A stretch of DNA of 9,418 nt from Bacteroidaceae bacterium (GTDB lineage Bacteria; Bacteroidota; Bacteroidia; Bacteroidales; Bacteroidaceae), in the NCBI GenBank assembly GCA_016284115.1, contig JAEEOD010000111.1, positions 1 through 9,418 on the forward strand. The letters are read 5' to 3'. Positions 1 to 7,000 of the stretch are shown piece by piece. The translations under genes were made by a program, and so were the position numbers. The first letter of the stretch is position 1; each line of letters opens with the position of its first letter. Under the pieces are notes generated by a model that was given only the letters and a program-made list of their open reading frames with translations, was not told the origin of the DNA and searched no databases.

Positions 1-1
1 C

Positions 2-169
2 CATCCTGCTGAGTTTCGCACTGACCACAACCAAGAGGGTGACGTATGGCATGATACCGACAAGGCCAGCCGTGCCACTTCCGGCTGCTTGTATTCAAAA
101 TCAGTCAATCAAACTAACATAGCCATTACCAATGTTCGACTACTATATGGAGATGCACCCCATATCTGA
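2..169 (+). other. Open frame running in from the left edge, unrecognised
   Basis: Frame 2 is open from the window edge to a TGA at 167-169. It would encode about 55 residues as the C-terminal end of an upstream gene, overlapping the integrase start by 38 nt. The other two forward frames are closed by stops (TGA at 10-12 in frame 1; TAG at 120-122 in frame 3). I recognise no family, and the peptide does not resemble an integrase arm-binding domain. The first 95 or so bases look richer in G+C than the integrase gene, so this may be the tail of a neighbouring gene. It could equally be a chance open frame. Confidence 0.2.
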
Positions 170-1106
170 AGTCAGGAAGAAGAACTATCGAGTGGTTCGA
201 AGAATCTTGGCCCGTTATGAGTTATACATCAGAATTGCACATAAAAGAAGCTCCACTTTTAAGTTCACGCTTGATGGAGTCTCTCCTGACACACTTCAAA
301 ACATGTGGGTATATTTCCGGGAAGAGCATAACTACGTTGAGAAGTACCCAGAACTGTTTGAGGCCGTTCCTGAAACACGTCAGCCAAAGCCAAGAGGCAT
401 GAACACGCTCATTGACTACTTCCGCAAAATACGCAGTTTCATGATTTGGTGTTATGAAAACGACTTTACCCAAAACAGACCATTCGACAAGTATCATATC
501 GAAGAGCCTGTATATGGCTCACCCGTCTATATCACTTTGGAAGAAAGGAACCAACTATTGGAACATGACTTTTCTGATAATCCAAGATTGGAGAAATACA
601 GAGATATCTTTGTATTCCATTCATTGATAGGCTGCCGAGTGAGTGATCTGTGGACTATGACTAAGAAAAATGTGGTTGGCGATCATATCGAATATATCGC
701 AGGGAAGACGATTGACAACAATCCACGAACAATCACCGTTCCACTCAATGCCATCAGCAAATCTATCCTCCAGAAATACAAAGACTATCCTGGTCCGGCT
801 CTCTTTCCCTTTGGTTATCAACAAGACTATAACGAGGATATCAAGAAAGTGTTTAAGGAGGTTGGGCTGACTAGGATGGTAACAGTACTCAATCCCACTA
901 CAAGAAGACCTGAACAGCAAGCGCTTTGCGATATTGCGGCAAGTCACATGGCGAGACGAACCTTTATTGGAAACCTCTACAAAAAGGTAAAAGACAAAGG
1001 AATGGTCTCGATGCTATCCGGGCACACTTCTGACAGCAAAGCATTCGACCGTTACTGGACACCTGACGATGATATGCGCCAGAGCCTTGTTGATATGTTA
1101 GTGTAG
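132..1106 (+). CDS. Tyrosine recombinase / phage-type integrase, short N-terminus
   Basis: This is a site-specific recombinase that would cut and rejoin DNA at attachment sites through a phosphotyrosine intermediate. Residues 1-115 form a SAM-like core-binding domain typical of Bacteroidales integrases (FDYYMEMHPISEVRKKNYR at residues 2-20). Residues 130-324 form the catalytic domain. The full catalytic set is visible: R169 in GCRVSDL, K192 in the beta-hairpin, H272 and R275 in SHMARR, H298 in SGHTSD, and nucleophile Y308 in FDRYW. At 324 aa it is about 80 residues shorter than the usual family members of about 400 aa, because the N-terminal arm-binding domain is absent. A TAG at 120-122, in the same frame, rules out a longer start in this window. 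It therefore either starts at ATG 132 (or 150) or is the 3' part of a broken gene. It probably mobilises the neighbouring genes. Confidence 0.9.
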   Translation: MFDYYMEMHPISEVRKKNYRVVRRILARYELYIRIAHKRSSTFKFTLDGVSPDTLQNMWVYFREEHNYVEKYPELFEAVPETRQPKPRGMNTLIDYFRKIRSFMIWCYENDFTQNRPFDKYHIEEPVYGSPVYITLEERNQLLEHDFSDNPRLEKYRDIFVFHSLIGCRVSDLWTMTKKNVVGDHIEYIAGKTIDNNPRTITVPLNAISKSILQKYKDYPGPALFPFGYQQDYNEDIKKVFKEVGLTRMVTVLNPTTRRPEQQALCDIAASHMARRTFIGNLYKKVKDKGMVSMLSGHTSDSKAFDRYWTPDDDMRQSLVDMLV

Positions 1107-1139
1107 CGAATACTATACTATTATAATAAGGTGTAACGC

Positions 1140-1183
1140 ACATTTCCGTATGGTATTTAACATTTAATGCCATACGGAAATGT
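1140..1183. terminator. 44-nt perfect stem-loop after the integrase
   Basis: Arms 1140-1153 and 1170-1183 are perfectly complementary over 14 bp (core CATTTCCGTATGG / CCATACGGAAATG). The stem extends inward by a G-T pair and three A-T pairs, leaving an 8-nt loop at 1158-1165. It begins 33 nt after the integrase stop and is followed by a T-rich stretch ending near 1191, so an intrinsic terminator is the simplest reading. The loop-proximal and trailing DNA is AT-rich. Because it lies between an integrase and an excisionase-like gene, a recombinase or regulator binding site is an alternative. Confidence 0.6.
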
Positions 1184-1211
1184 TAAATTTTAGAGGATTT
1201 GCTCAAATTCC

Positions 1212-1241
1212 TTTTAGTGTCATATTGTTGGGATACCTTTG
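1212..1241 (+). promoter_or_regulatory. Promoter with TAnnTTTG -7 box
   Basis: TACCTTTG at 1234-1241 matches the Bacteroidetes -7 consensus TAnnTTTG exactly. The -33 element is poor: only TTTT at 1212-1215, with an 18-bp spacer. The box lies 27 nt upstream of ATG 1269, the same layout as the promoter of the AlbA_2 gene. It would drive the four-gene block 1269-3277. Confidence 0.6.
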
Positions 1242-1268
1242 CAGCCACAAATTTTAATTGTTTTCAAG

Positions 1269-1658
1269 ATGACGAAGTATAATTTTATGCAAAAGGAAGC
1301 TGACAAGGTTAGCACTTTTGAACCAAACGAAGAAAGTGAGATGTTTGCAAAGCATCTCGTGTCTGTAATTGCCAAAGGGGAGCAGCACATCTCCCTAACT
1401 CTGACGGAAAAGGGTGCAATCGCCTTTGCCCGTGAACTCTCAAATTATATCCTCGCCGAGAACAGTCTTCAGATGACTGACGAGAATGAGGATGACGATG
1501 AACTGCTAACCAAGCAGGATGTTAAAGAAAAGTTTAATGTGAGTGATACGACTCTCTGGCTTTGGGCAAAGAAGAACTATCTGGTGCCAGTCAAGATAGG
1601 ACGTAAGGTGATGTATCGTACATCTGACATAAAACAGTTGGTCAACGGAAACATGTAA
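1269..1658 (+). CDS. Excisionase-like helix-turn-helix DNA-binding protein
   Basis: A 129-aa protein with a C-terminal HTH_17 / MerR-like winged helix at residues 79-126 (LLTKQDVKEKFNVSDTTLWLW, then the wing with VKIGRKVMYR). This fold is typical of excisionases and small element regulators of Bacteroidales mobile DNA. It likely bends or marks DNA next to the integrase or controls the operon. Residues 1-65 are an uncharacterised helical region, followed by an acidic linker (DENEDDDE, 71-78). I chose ATG 1269 because an upstream TTG at 1239 in the same frame falls inside the promoter's -7 box and so cannot be the start. The stop overlaps the next start by one base (TAATG), suggesting translational coupling. 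Confidence 0.8.
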   Translation: MTKYNFMQKEADKVSTFEPNEESEMFAKHLVSVIAKGEQHISLTLTEKGAIAFARELSNYILAENSLQMTDENEDDDELLTKQDVKEKFNVSDTTLWLWAKKNYLVPVKIGRKVMYRTSDIKQLVNGNM

Positions 1659-2425
1659 TGGTGATGAAAGAAATCAAGAGTATCATTCTTTATCTTGACA
1701 GCATCGTTGCCATCGAACATCTGACTGACGAGCAGGCTGGTATCCTAATCAAAGGCGTATTCCGCTACGCAAGGGATGGCCAGCAGCTCACCTCGTCAGA
1801 CACAGCATTGATAGCACTATTCTCTATGCTTTGCAATCAGATTGATCGTGATCATAAGAAGTACGAAGAGCGATGTGAACGAAACAGTGCCAACGCACGC
1901 AAACGCTATACAAATCTGAGCCAATGTGTGCAATCGCATCCGAGCGCAAATGATGGCGTCCCATCACAAGCGAATGGATGCCTAAATAATAATGATAATA
2001 AGAGTAACAATAAAAAAGATAATGGTAATGAAAATAAGAATGATAATGATGATGATACCGCTAACGCTATAATCATCAATAAAGAGACAGATGTCTCATT
2101 TGAAACTGTCTGGGAGATGTATGGGAAACCTGTTGGTGATAAAAATTCCATTAAAACTATGTGGAATGAACTGACAGATCAAGACCGGACAGTCATTCTC
2201 ACATACCTTCCTGGCTATATAGCCAGTACACCAGAGATCAGATATCGCAAAAACTTTAATAATTTCCTCTCAGAAAGATACTGGGAGAATCACCCAATAA
2301 ACGTTAGTCAAGATGGAATCAACAATAGGCCAAGAACTAATGAAGATGAAAAGAGAAAACGGGATGTATATTGCTCCGCTGCAGAAGTTATCAGCGAATT
2401 CGGCACAGTATCAGAACAATCCTGA
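1658..2425 (+). CDS. DUF6291-type protein, putative replication-module component
   Basis: A 255-aa protein. Residues 3-88 match what I know of DUF6291: a LxDEQAGxLIKGVFRYARDG-type helix pair, then the conserved IDRDHKKYEERCERN segment. Residues 110-133 are a low-complexity Asn/Asp/Lys linker. Residues 145-215 form a C-terminal domain of the kind found at the end of phage and element replication-initiation proteins (W-x3-Y ... W-N-E-L ... YRKNFNNFLSERYWE). The two-domain, flexible-linker design suggests a DNA-replication initiator or helicase-loader role, but this is inference from architecture. It starts one base before the end of the preceding gene. Its last 113 nt overlap the next gene if that gene begins at 2313. 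Confidence 0.75.
   Translation: MVMKEIKSIILYLDSIVAIEHLTDEQAGILIKGVFRYARDGQQLTSSDTALIALFSMLCNQIDRDHKKYEERCERNSANARKRYTNLSQCVQSHPSANDGVPSQANGCLNNNDNKSNNKKDNGNENKNDNDDDTANAIIINKETDVSFETVWEMYGKPVGDKNSIKTMWNELTDQDRTVILTYLPGYIASTPEIRYRKNFNNFLSERYWENHPINVSQDGINNRPRTNEDEKRKRDVYCSAAEVISEFGTVSEQS
1985..2056 (+). repeat. AAT/GAT-rich low-complexity tract inside the DUF6291-type gene
   Basis: Twenty-four successive codons are dominated by AAT, GAT, AAA and AAC, encoding an Asn/Asp/Lys linker (residues 110-133). The triplet runs resemble a decayed trinucleotide microsatellite, so length variation would stay in frame. Confidence 0.7.
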
Positions 2426-2924
2426 ACTTACTCAGAAAGTGTCTGTTCTTCTACAGAAGTATCCAACATTTGAAGAGTTTGCAAAGGCAAATTCTCCTGC
2501 TCGGCAACTCTCTTTATGCCAAGAAGCAGAAGAGTGCATTCTTGGCAATTCGCCCTGGCTGGGTTTGCTCGATGCAACATACGGAAGGTTTGCGTCTGCC
2601 ATGTGGCTTGTGCCTCAAATTGCAGACGTAAGTGTCTGCTGTGGTCTGAAAGAAGATGCAAGCAAAGACCAAATCAGACTGGTTGCCTCGGCTATAGCAA
2701 GTAGGTATAAATTGTTAAAAACCGATGAGGTGATGCTCTTCTTTTTCAACTTTAAGGCTGGTCTTTATGAACGATTCTATGGCTACTTTGACCCACAGAC
2801 TATTGTGAGAAGCGTCAAGTCCTTTTACAGAGAACGCGAGTTGATATTAGCGGCACACGAACGAGAACTTCAACAGAGAATCAACGAGGCAAATGCCCCG
2901 ATAAGACATAGCATACAATCATGA
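2313..2924 (+). CDS. DUF6633-like protein of the element's replication block
   Basis: A 203-aa soluble protein with no signal peptide or membrane segment. It resembles the Bacteroidales DUF6633 family as I remember it: the NSPWLGLLDATYGRFASAMWL segment at 79-99, then a helical domain ending in LLKTDEVMLFFFNFKAG, the GYFDPQTIV motif (157-165) and a charged FYRERE helix (171-176). The molecular role is unknown. It sits between a two-domain DUF6291-type protein and a winged-helix protein, suggesting a part in element DNA replication. The start is uncertain: ATG 2313 overlaps the upstream gene by 113 nt, while ATGs at 2340, 2346 and 2364 are in frame and shorten the overlap without removing it. 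The recognisable domain begins well after all of them. Its stop overlaps the next start in ATGA. Confidence 0.75.
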   Translation: MESTIGQELMKMKRENGMYIAPLQKLSANSAQYQNNPELTQKVSVLLQKYPTFEEFAKANSPARQLSLCQEAEECILGNSPWLGLLDATYGRFASAMWLVPQIADVSVCCGLKEDASKDQIRLVASAIASRYKLLKTDEVMLFFFNFKAGLYERFYGYFDPQTIVRSVKSFYRERELILAAHERELQQRINEANAPIRHSIQS

Positions 2925-3277
2925 ATCAGAACATCATTTTTACTAAACTCAATGCGGATTTATTTCCATTCTTGGCCAAGTCATTACCTGGCCGCACATC
3001 ACGATTCTACGCTTTTTTGGATCTATACGAACAACAAATCAAGGACTTTAAAGTGTTCGGATATTATGCCCTTGAGATTCCCTTTTTCATAGCTTATCAA
3101 GATCTATCCGAACGTTGGAACTGGGACAGGAAGACAGTTATGATATTCTTGAAATCACTACAAAAGATGGGTGTCATTGAAGTCAAAAGGGAGTATCGAA
3201 GAGTCACTGTTCACATCCTCAATTTGGCAATTGCGCCACCTAATACCAACTCTGAAATCAACGAGGATTCCACTTAA
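2921..3277 (+). CDS. Small winged-helix protein, replication-initiator-like
   Basis: A 118-aa protein, probably DNA-binding. A helix-turn-helix is visible at residues 58-85 (AYQDLSERWNWDRKTVMIFL, followed by a KMGVIEV turn), with a beta-wing at 86-100 (VKREYRRVTVHIL). This is the pattern of the DNA-binding domain in many phage and plasmid replication or primosome proteins, where WNWDRKTV corresponds to the recognition helix. The start ATG overlaps the preceding stop by four bases (ATGA), so it is translationally coupled. The C-terminal 16 residues are polar and likely disordered. It closes the block beginning at 1269. A purely transcriptional role is possible. Confidence 0.75.
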   Translation: MNQNIIFTKLNADLFPFLAKSLPGRTSRFYAFLDLYEQQIKDFKVFGYYALEIPFFIAYQDLSERWNWDRKTVMIFLKSLQKMGVIEVKREYRRVTVHILNLAIAPPNTNSEINEDST

Positions 3278-3343
3278 AAAGGCTTGCCTTTGTGTGGACT
3301 AATTTTTTAGGGGCAGCCTAATACCCCAAAAATCCATTTTGGG
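3278..3343. other. Three consecutive short hairpins, terminator or structured control region
   Basis: Three inverted repeats follow directly on the stop codon. The first is AAAGGC-TT-GCCTTT (3278-3291). The second is TTAGG-ggcag-CCTAA (3307-3321), just after a T6 run at 3303-3308. The third is CCCAAAA-atcca-TTTTGGG (3325-3343). The first hairpin with the later T-run could terminate the block upstream. The third has no T-run after it. The set separates the replication block from the XRE operon. Confidence 0.45.
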
Positions 3344-3387
3344 AGAACAGGATAGCGAGAAATTGAGCAAGCTCAGCCATCCTTTAT

Positions 3388-3410
3388 TGATAATCCATGA
3401 TAATCCATGA
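3388..3410 (+). repeat. Tandem 10-bp repeat TGATAATCCA, candidate operator
   Basis: TGATAATCCA occurs twice head-to-tail at 3388-3397 and 3398-3407, followed by a third TGA. The 10-bp period places both copies on the same DNA face. The repeat ends 16 bp upstream of the -33 box of the XRE promoter, a sensible place for a regulator site. A small imperfect dyad, TGAGC-AA-GCTCA, lies at 3364-3375. Confidence 0.45.
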
Positions 3411-3426
3411 GAAATATACCATATTG

Positions 3427-3458
3427 TTTGTTCCATTGCATATAATTTATTAAATTTG
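3427..3458 (+). promoter_or_regulatory. Promoter of the XRE-helicase operon
   Basis: TTTG at 3427-3430 and TAAATTTG at 3451-3458 are separated by exactly 20 bp, matching the Bacteroidetes -33/-7 consensus at both elements. The box ends 44 nt upstream of ATG 3503, and no comparable promoter is visible before the following genes. Confidence 0.75.
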
Positions 3459-3502
3459 CACACGAAACGCCTAATGTTGGGCGATGGGTAACTAATAACG
3501 GT

Positions 3503-3709
3503 ATGGATAGACAACATTATAATCGACTTAAGATCGTACTTGCCGAGAAAGAGAAGACTGGCACATGGCTCTCTGAGCAAATGGGTCGCAATATTGGTAC
3601 TGTTTCACGCTGGATGACCAATAAGGTGCAGCCATCAGTGGAACAACTCTACGAAATTGCTAATCATCTTGATGTAGACGTAAGGGAGTTATTGGTAGCA
3701 TCAAAATAA
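3503..3709 (+). CDS. XRE-family transcriptional regulator
   Basis: A 68-aa single-domain Cro/C1-type DNA-binding protein. The HTH lies at about residues 21-43 (TWLSEQMGRNIGTVSRWMTN), followed by the family-typical VQPSVEQLYEIANHLDVDV helices. Such short regulators, ending in DVRELLV, are common in Bacteroidales ahead of restriction-modification and other defence genes, where they act as controller proteins. It is the first gene after a strong promoter and 15 nt ahead of the next gene, so it probably controls its own operon. The tandem repeat at 3388-3410 is a candidate site, but that link is inferred. Confidence 0.88.
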   Translation: MDRQHYNRLKIVLAEKEKTGTWLSEQMGRNIGTVSRWMTNKVQPSVEQLYEIANHLDVDVRELLVASK

Positions 3710-3724
3710 GAGTAGGTCTTATTT

Positions 3725-4003
3725 ATGGAAGAGTATCATAATTATCGAGAAGAACTAAATTGGGATTCATTTGCAGAGGAATACAACATAAAATCTGATG
3801 CATATATTGATGGTGTAAATACCATCCTTAATTTGGAATGTACAAATACATATCCAATTATCTTATTTCCTGATTCATTTCGTCATAATATGGAACGTGA
3901 GTTCGCTATTTACGAAAAATACAAGAATCAAGACGACATTATTAGTATAGAAGATTTTTATGATGCAGCTAATAAGATTGATGAAAATAATCAAACTCTA
4001 TAA
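3725..4003 (+). CDS. Small strongly acidic protein, unknown function
   Basis: A 92-aa protein I do not recognise. It has about 21 Asp/Glu against 7 Lys/Arg, no signal peptide, no membrane segment and several aromatic residues near the N-terminus (EEYHNYREELNWDSF). It lies 15 nt after the XRE gene and 10 nt before the helicase fusion, so all three are almost certainly one operon. The conserved gene order would suit an inhibitor, adaptor or antitoxin-like partner of the helicase-nuclease. Its charge would also suit DNA mimicry. None of these roles is shown by a motif. It has no detectable promoter of its own. Confidence 0.7.
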   Translation: MEEYHNYREELNWDSFAEEYNIKSDAYIDGVNTILNLECTNTYPIILFPDSFRHNMEREFAIYEKYKNQDDIISIEDFYDAANKIDENNQTL

Positions 4004-4013
4004 CACAAAATGA

Positions 4014-7000
4014 ATGAAACAGCATATGGTAAACGATAACGATAAAAGCGAGGAGCCCCGGAATTCCGATACTGGCTTATATGATGAAATAACAGTGGAT
4101 AATACAAAGGCGAAACAAATATATGAACAGGCAAAAAGTGTTTGTGAAGGGAGAGAAAATGTCGACAAAAGCCTAATAGACTCTCACAAAGCTTTTCTAC
4201 TTTTTCAGGAAGCAGCCCAAATTGGAAATGTAGAAGCTCAATGTTGTTTGGGCTGTTGTTATCGTCAAGGGTATGGAACACAAGTTGACCATCAAATGGC
4301 GAGATTTTGGTATGATAAGTCATCGAGAAATGGTTGTTTAAGAGCATTAGTGCATATCGCTCAAACCTATAAGAATGGGCAAGGTGTACCTCAGAGTTAT
4401 GAGAAGGCGGTGGAATGGTACACGAAGGCAGCTGAACAGGGAGACGAAACTGCTCAATATAAATTGGGATTTTGTTATTATAATGGTCAAGGAGTTTCCC
4501 AAAGTTACGAGAAAGCAGTAGAATGGTACACAAAGGCAGCAGAGCAAGGTAACACAAATGCTCAAAATAAATTAAAGGATTTAGGTGATCGTTATTATTA
4601 TGGTAAAGGTGTTCCGCAGAATTATGAAAAAGCAGCAGGTTGCTATTTAAAAGCTGCTGAGCATGGGCTTATAGAGTCTCAAATGGCGTTAGGTGATTGT
4701 TATTTTTGGGGACATGGTGTATCTAGGAGCTATGAAAAAGCTAGGGAATGGTATACAAAGGCAGCAGAACTAGGTGATGCTTGGGCGCAATACAAATTAG
4801 GCCGTGATTATGAGATAGGGGTTGGGGTGCCTCAGAGTTATGAGAAAGCAGTAAAATGGTACACAAAGGCAGCTGAACAGGGACATGCGCAGGCTCAAGT
4901 ATATTTAGGCTATTGTTATGAAAGTGGACATGGAGTTCTAATGAGTTACGAAAAAGCGGCGTATTGGTTTGAAGAAGCTGCTAACCAAGGATCGTATATA
5001 ATTAGTCCATATATTTTAGGGGATCGTTATTATTGGGGAAGAGGTGTTCCGCAGAATTCTGAGAAAGCTGTAAAATGGTACACAAAAGCAGCTAAGCAAG
5101 GGGATGCAGTTGCTCAAAGAGCTTTAGGTAATTGTTATTATTCTGGTATAGGAGTAGCTCAGAATTACGAAAAAGCTTTGGAATGGTATACAAAAGCTGA
5201 AAAACAGGGACTAGGGTATGGAACATCTCAATATCGTTCGGGTTATCTTTGTTATTGGGGAAAAGATGTTCCGCAGAATTATAAGATGGCAGTCTTTTTT
5301 TATACACAAGCTGCCGAGCAAGGGAATGGAATTGCTCAATGTGATTTAGGCAGTTGTTATGAAAAAGGTCAAGGTGTTACCCAAAACTATGAAATAGCAG
5401 TGTGTTGGTATGCATTATCTGCATTACAGGGTATTGCTCGTGCTCAATATTTATTAGGCTCTTGTTTTGAAAATGGACAAGGTGTTCCCCAAAGCTATGA
5501 TGGAGCGGTGTATTGGTATACAAAGGCTGCTGAACAAGGAAATGATATTGCTCAATTTTGTTTAGGAACATTATATTTTAAAGGTACTGGCGTGTCTCAA
5601 AGCTACGAAAAGGCCGCAGAATGGTATAAAAAAGCTGCAAATCAAGGACTTTCATATGCTAAAGAAATGTTAGATACATGTTATGCCAAAATTTTCGACA
5701 ATTTAAAGAGAATGATGCATGAAAGTACTCAAAAAATGATAGATGAAAATCATGAAAAGGGTTATGGTGTTCCTCAATGTGTTAACAATGTTTTTAATCA
5801 AGACCAAAAGGATGTTATAAACCTAAACAAAGGCTATCACCTTGTTCTTGCCCCTCCAGGTTGCGGAAAGACCCGTGTGCTTGCAGAGCGTGTGATGCAT
5901 GCTATAGATAATGGTATCACGGTTGAGGATATGCTTTGCCTCACATTTACTAATCGTGCAGCACGAGAAATGAAAGAGAGAATTGACAAACGTGTAGGAA
6001 ATGACGTCGTAGAAAAATTGTTTGTGGGAAATGTGCATCATTTCTGTTCGACGATGCTTAGAGAGAACAAAGTGATAGTACAGAAAACAACTATTATTGA
6101 TGATGAAGAGAAAAGTGTTATTATCGGTGATATCATTAGGCATTGTTTTGGACTTGATTTGGTTAATGTTGACGAATATTATAATTTCCAACACTTACTG
6201 CATCAAGTAGAGCATCATCACCCCGAAGAAATTATTGTTCGACCTGAATTGAAAAGACATTTTGAGGATGCCAAGTTTATGAGGATTGCAAGAGAATATA
6301 CCTCATATAAAAAGAAATATGACTTGTTGGACTTTGAGGATTTGTTGCTTTATGGATATGATTATTTGATAGAACATCAAAACGAAGTTAAGCGCTACTC
6401 ATGGATACAGGTTGATGAAGTGCAAGACTTGAACAGGTTGCAATTGGCTATTATTGAGCTGGTGACTGCTCCTAATAATCCATGCTTGGTATATCTTGGT
6501 GATGAGCAACAAGCTATTTATTCGTTTATGGGAGCCAAACTTTCGACCTTGTCATACTTGAAGGATCAATGCCAAGGGAACATTCATCACTTCCATGGAA
6601 ACTATCGTTCTCCAAAGTATCTGCTTGATATTTTTAACCAATATGCAGAGATTTATCTTCATGTGGACAAGGATATATTGCCACAAGCACAGGGAGAGAA
6701 TGCTGATTTACAACAACCACAAGATGCTCTACTAATGGAGTCTTGTGAACTGCGAGAAGGATTCAACGAAAATGATTTCTGTGCTTACGACATGGCCGCT
6801 GAAAGGGCATTGAGTTATAGTGATGGTAGAACGGCCATATTAACTTACTCTAATAAAGACTGTGATAAAATAAGTGAGCGACTGGCACGTAAAAACGTGG
6901 AACACTTTAAGATTTCAGGGACTGATTTCCTATGGACAAAAGAAGTGAAACTCATATTTTCACATCTGAATGTGTTCACCCAGCCAGAAAACATCATGTC

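Noticed and set aside
2..131. Missing integrase arm-binding domain encoded in another frame upstream
   Set aside because: None of the three forward translations of this stretch resembles such a domain; too little upstream sequence is available to go further.
1239..1268. Upstream TTG start that would add 10 residues to the excisionase-like protein
   Set aside because: The TTG lies inside the -7 promoter box, so the transcript would begin after it; ATG 1269 is the better start.
3468..3483. CGCC-TAATGTTG-GGCG resembling half of an integron attC site
   Set aside because: Only a 4-bp stem with no matching second core pair and no integron integrase nearby; more likely chance in the leader of the XRE gene.
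3299..3580. Minus-strand open frame of 93 codons across the intergenic region
   Set aside because: It runs over the promoter, the tandem repeat and the XRE start, with no recognisable domain; a chance frame.
4010..4039. Nine-codon frame starting at ATG 4010, overlapping the helicase start
   Set aside because: Too short and without family support; at most it might affect translation of the fusion gene.
3991..4557. Long minus-strand open frame of 188 codons opposite the Sel1 repeats
   Set aside because: It is the reverse-complement shadow of repetitive coding sequence, with low-complexity composition and no domain.
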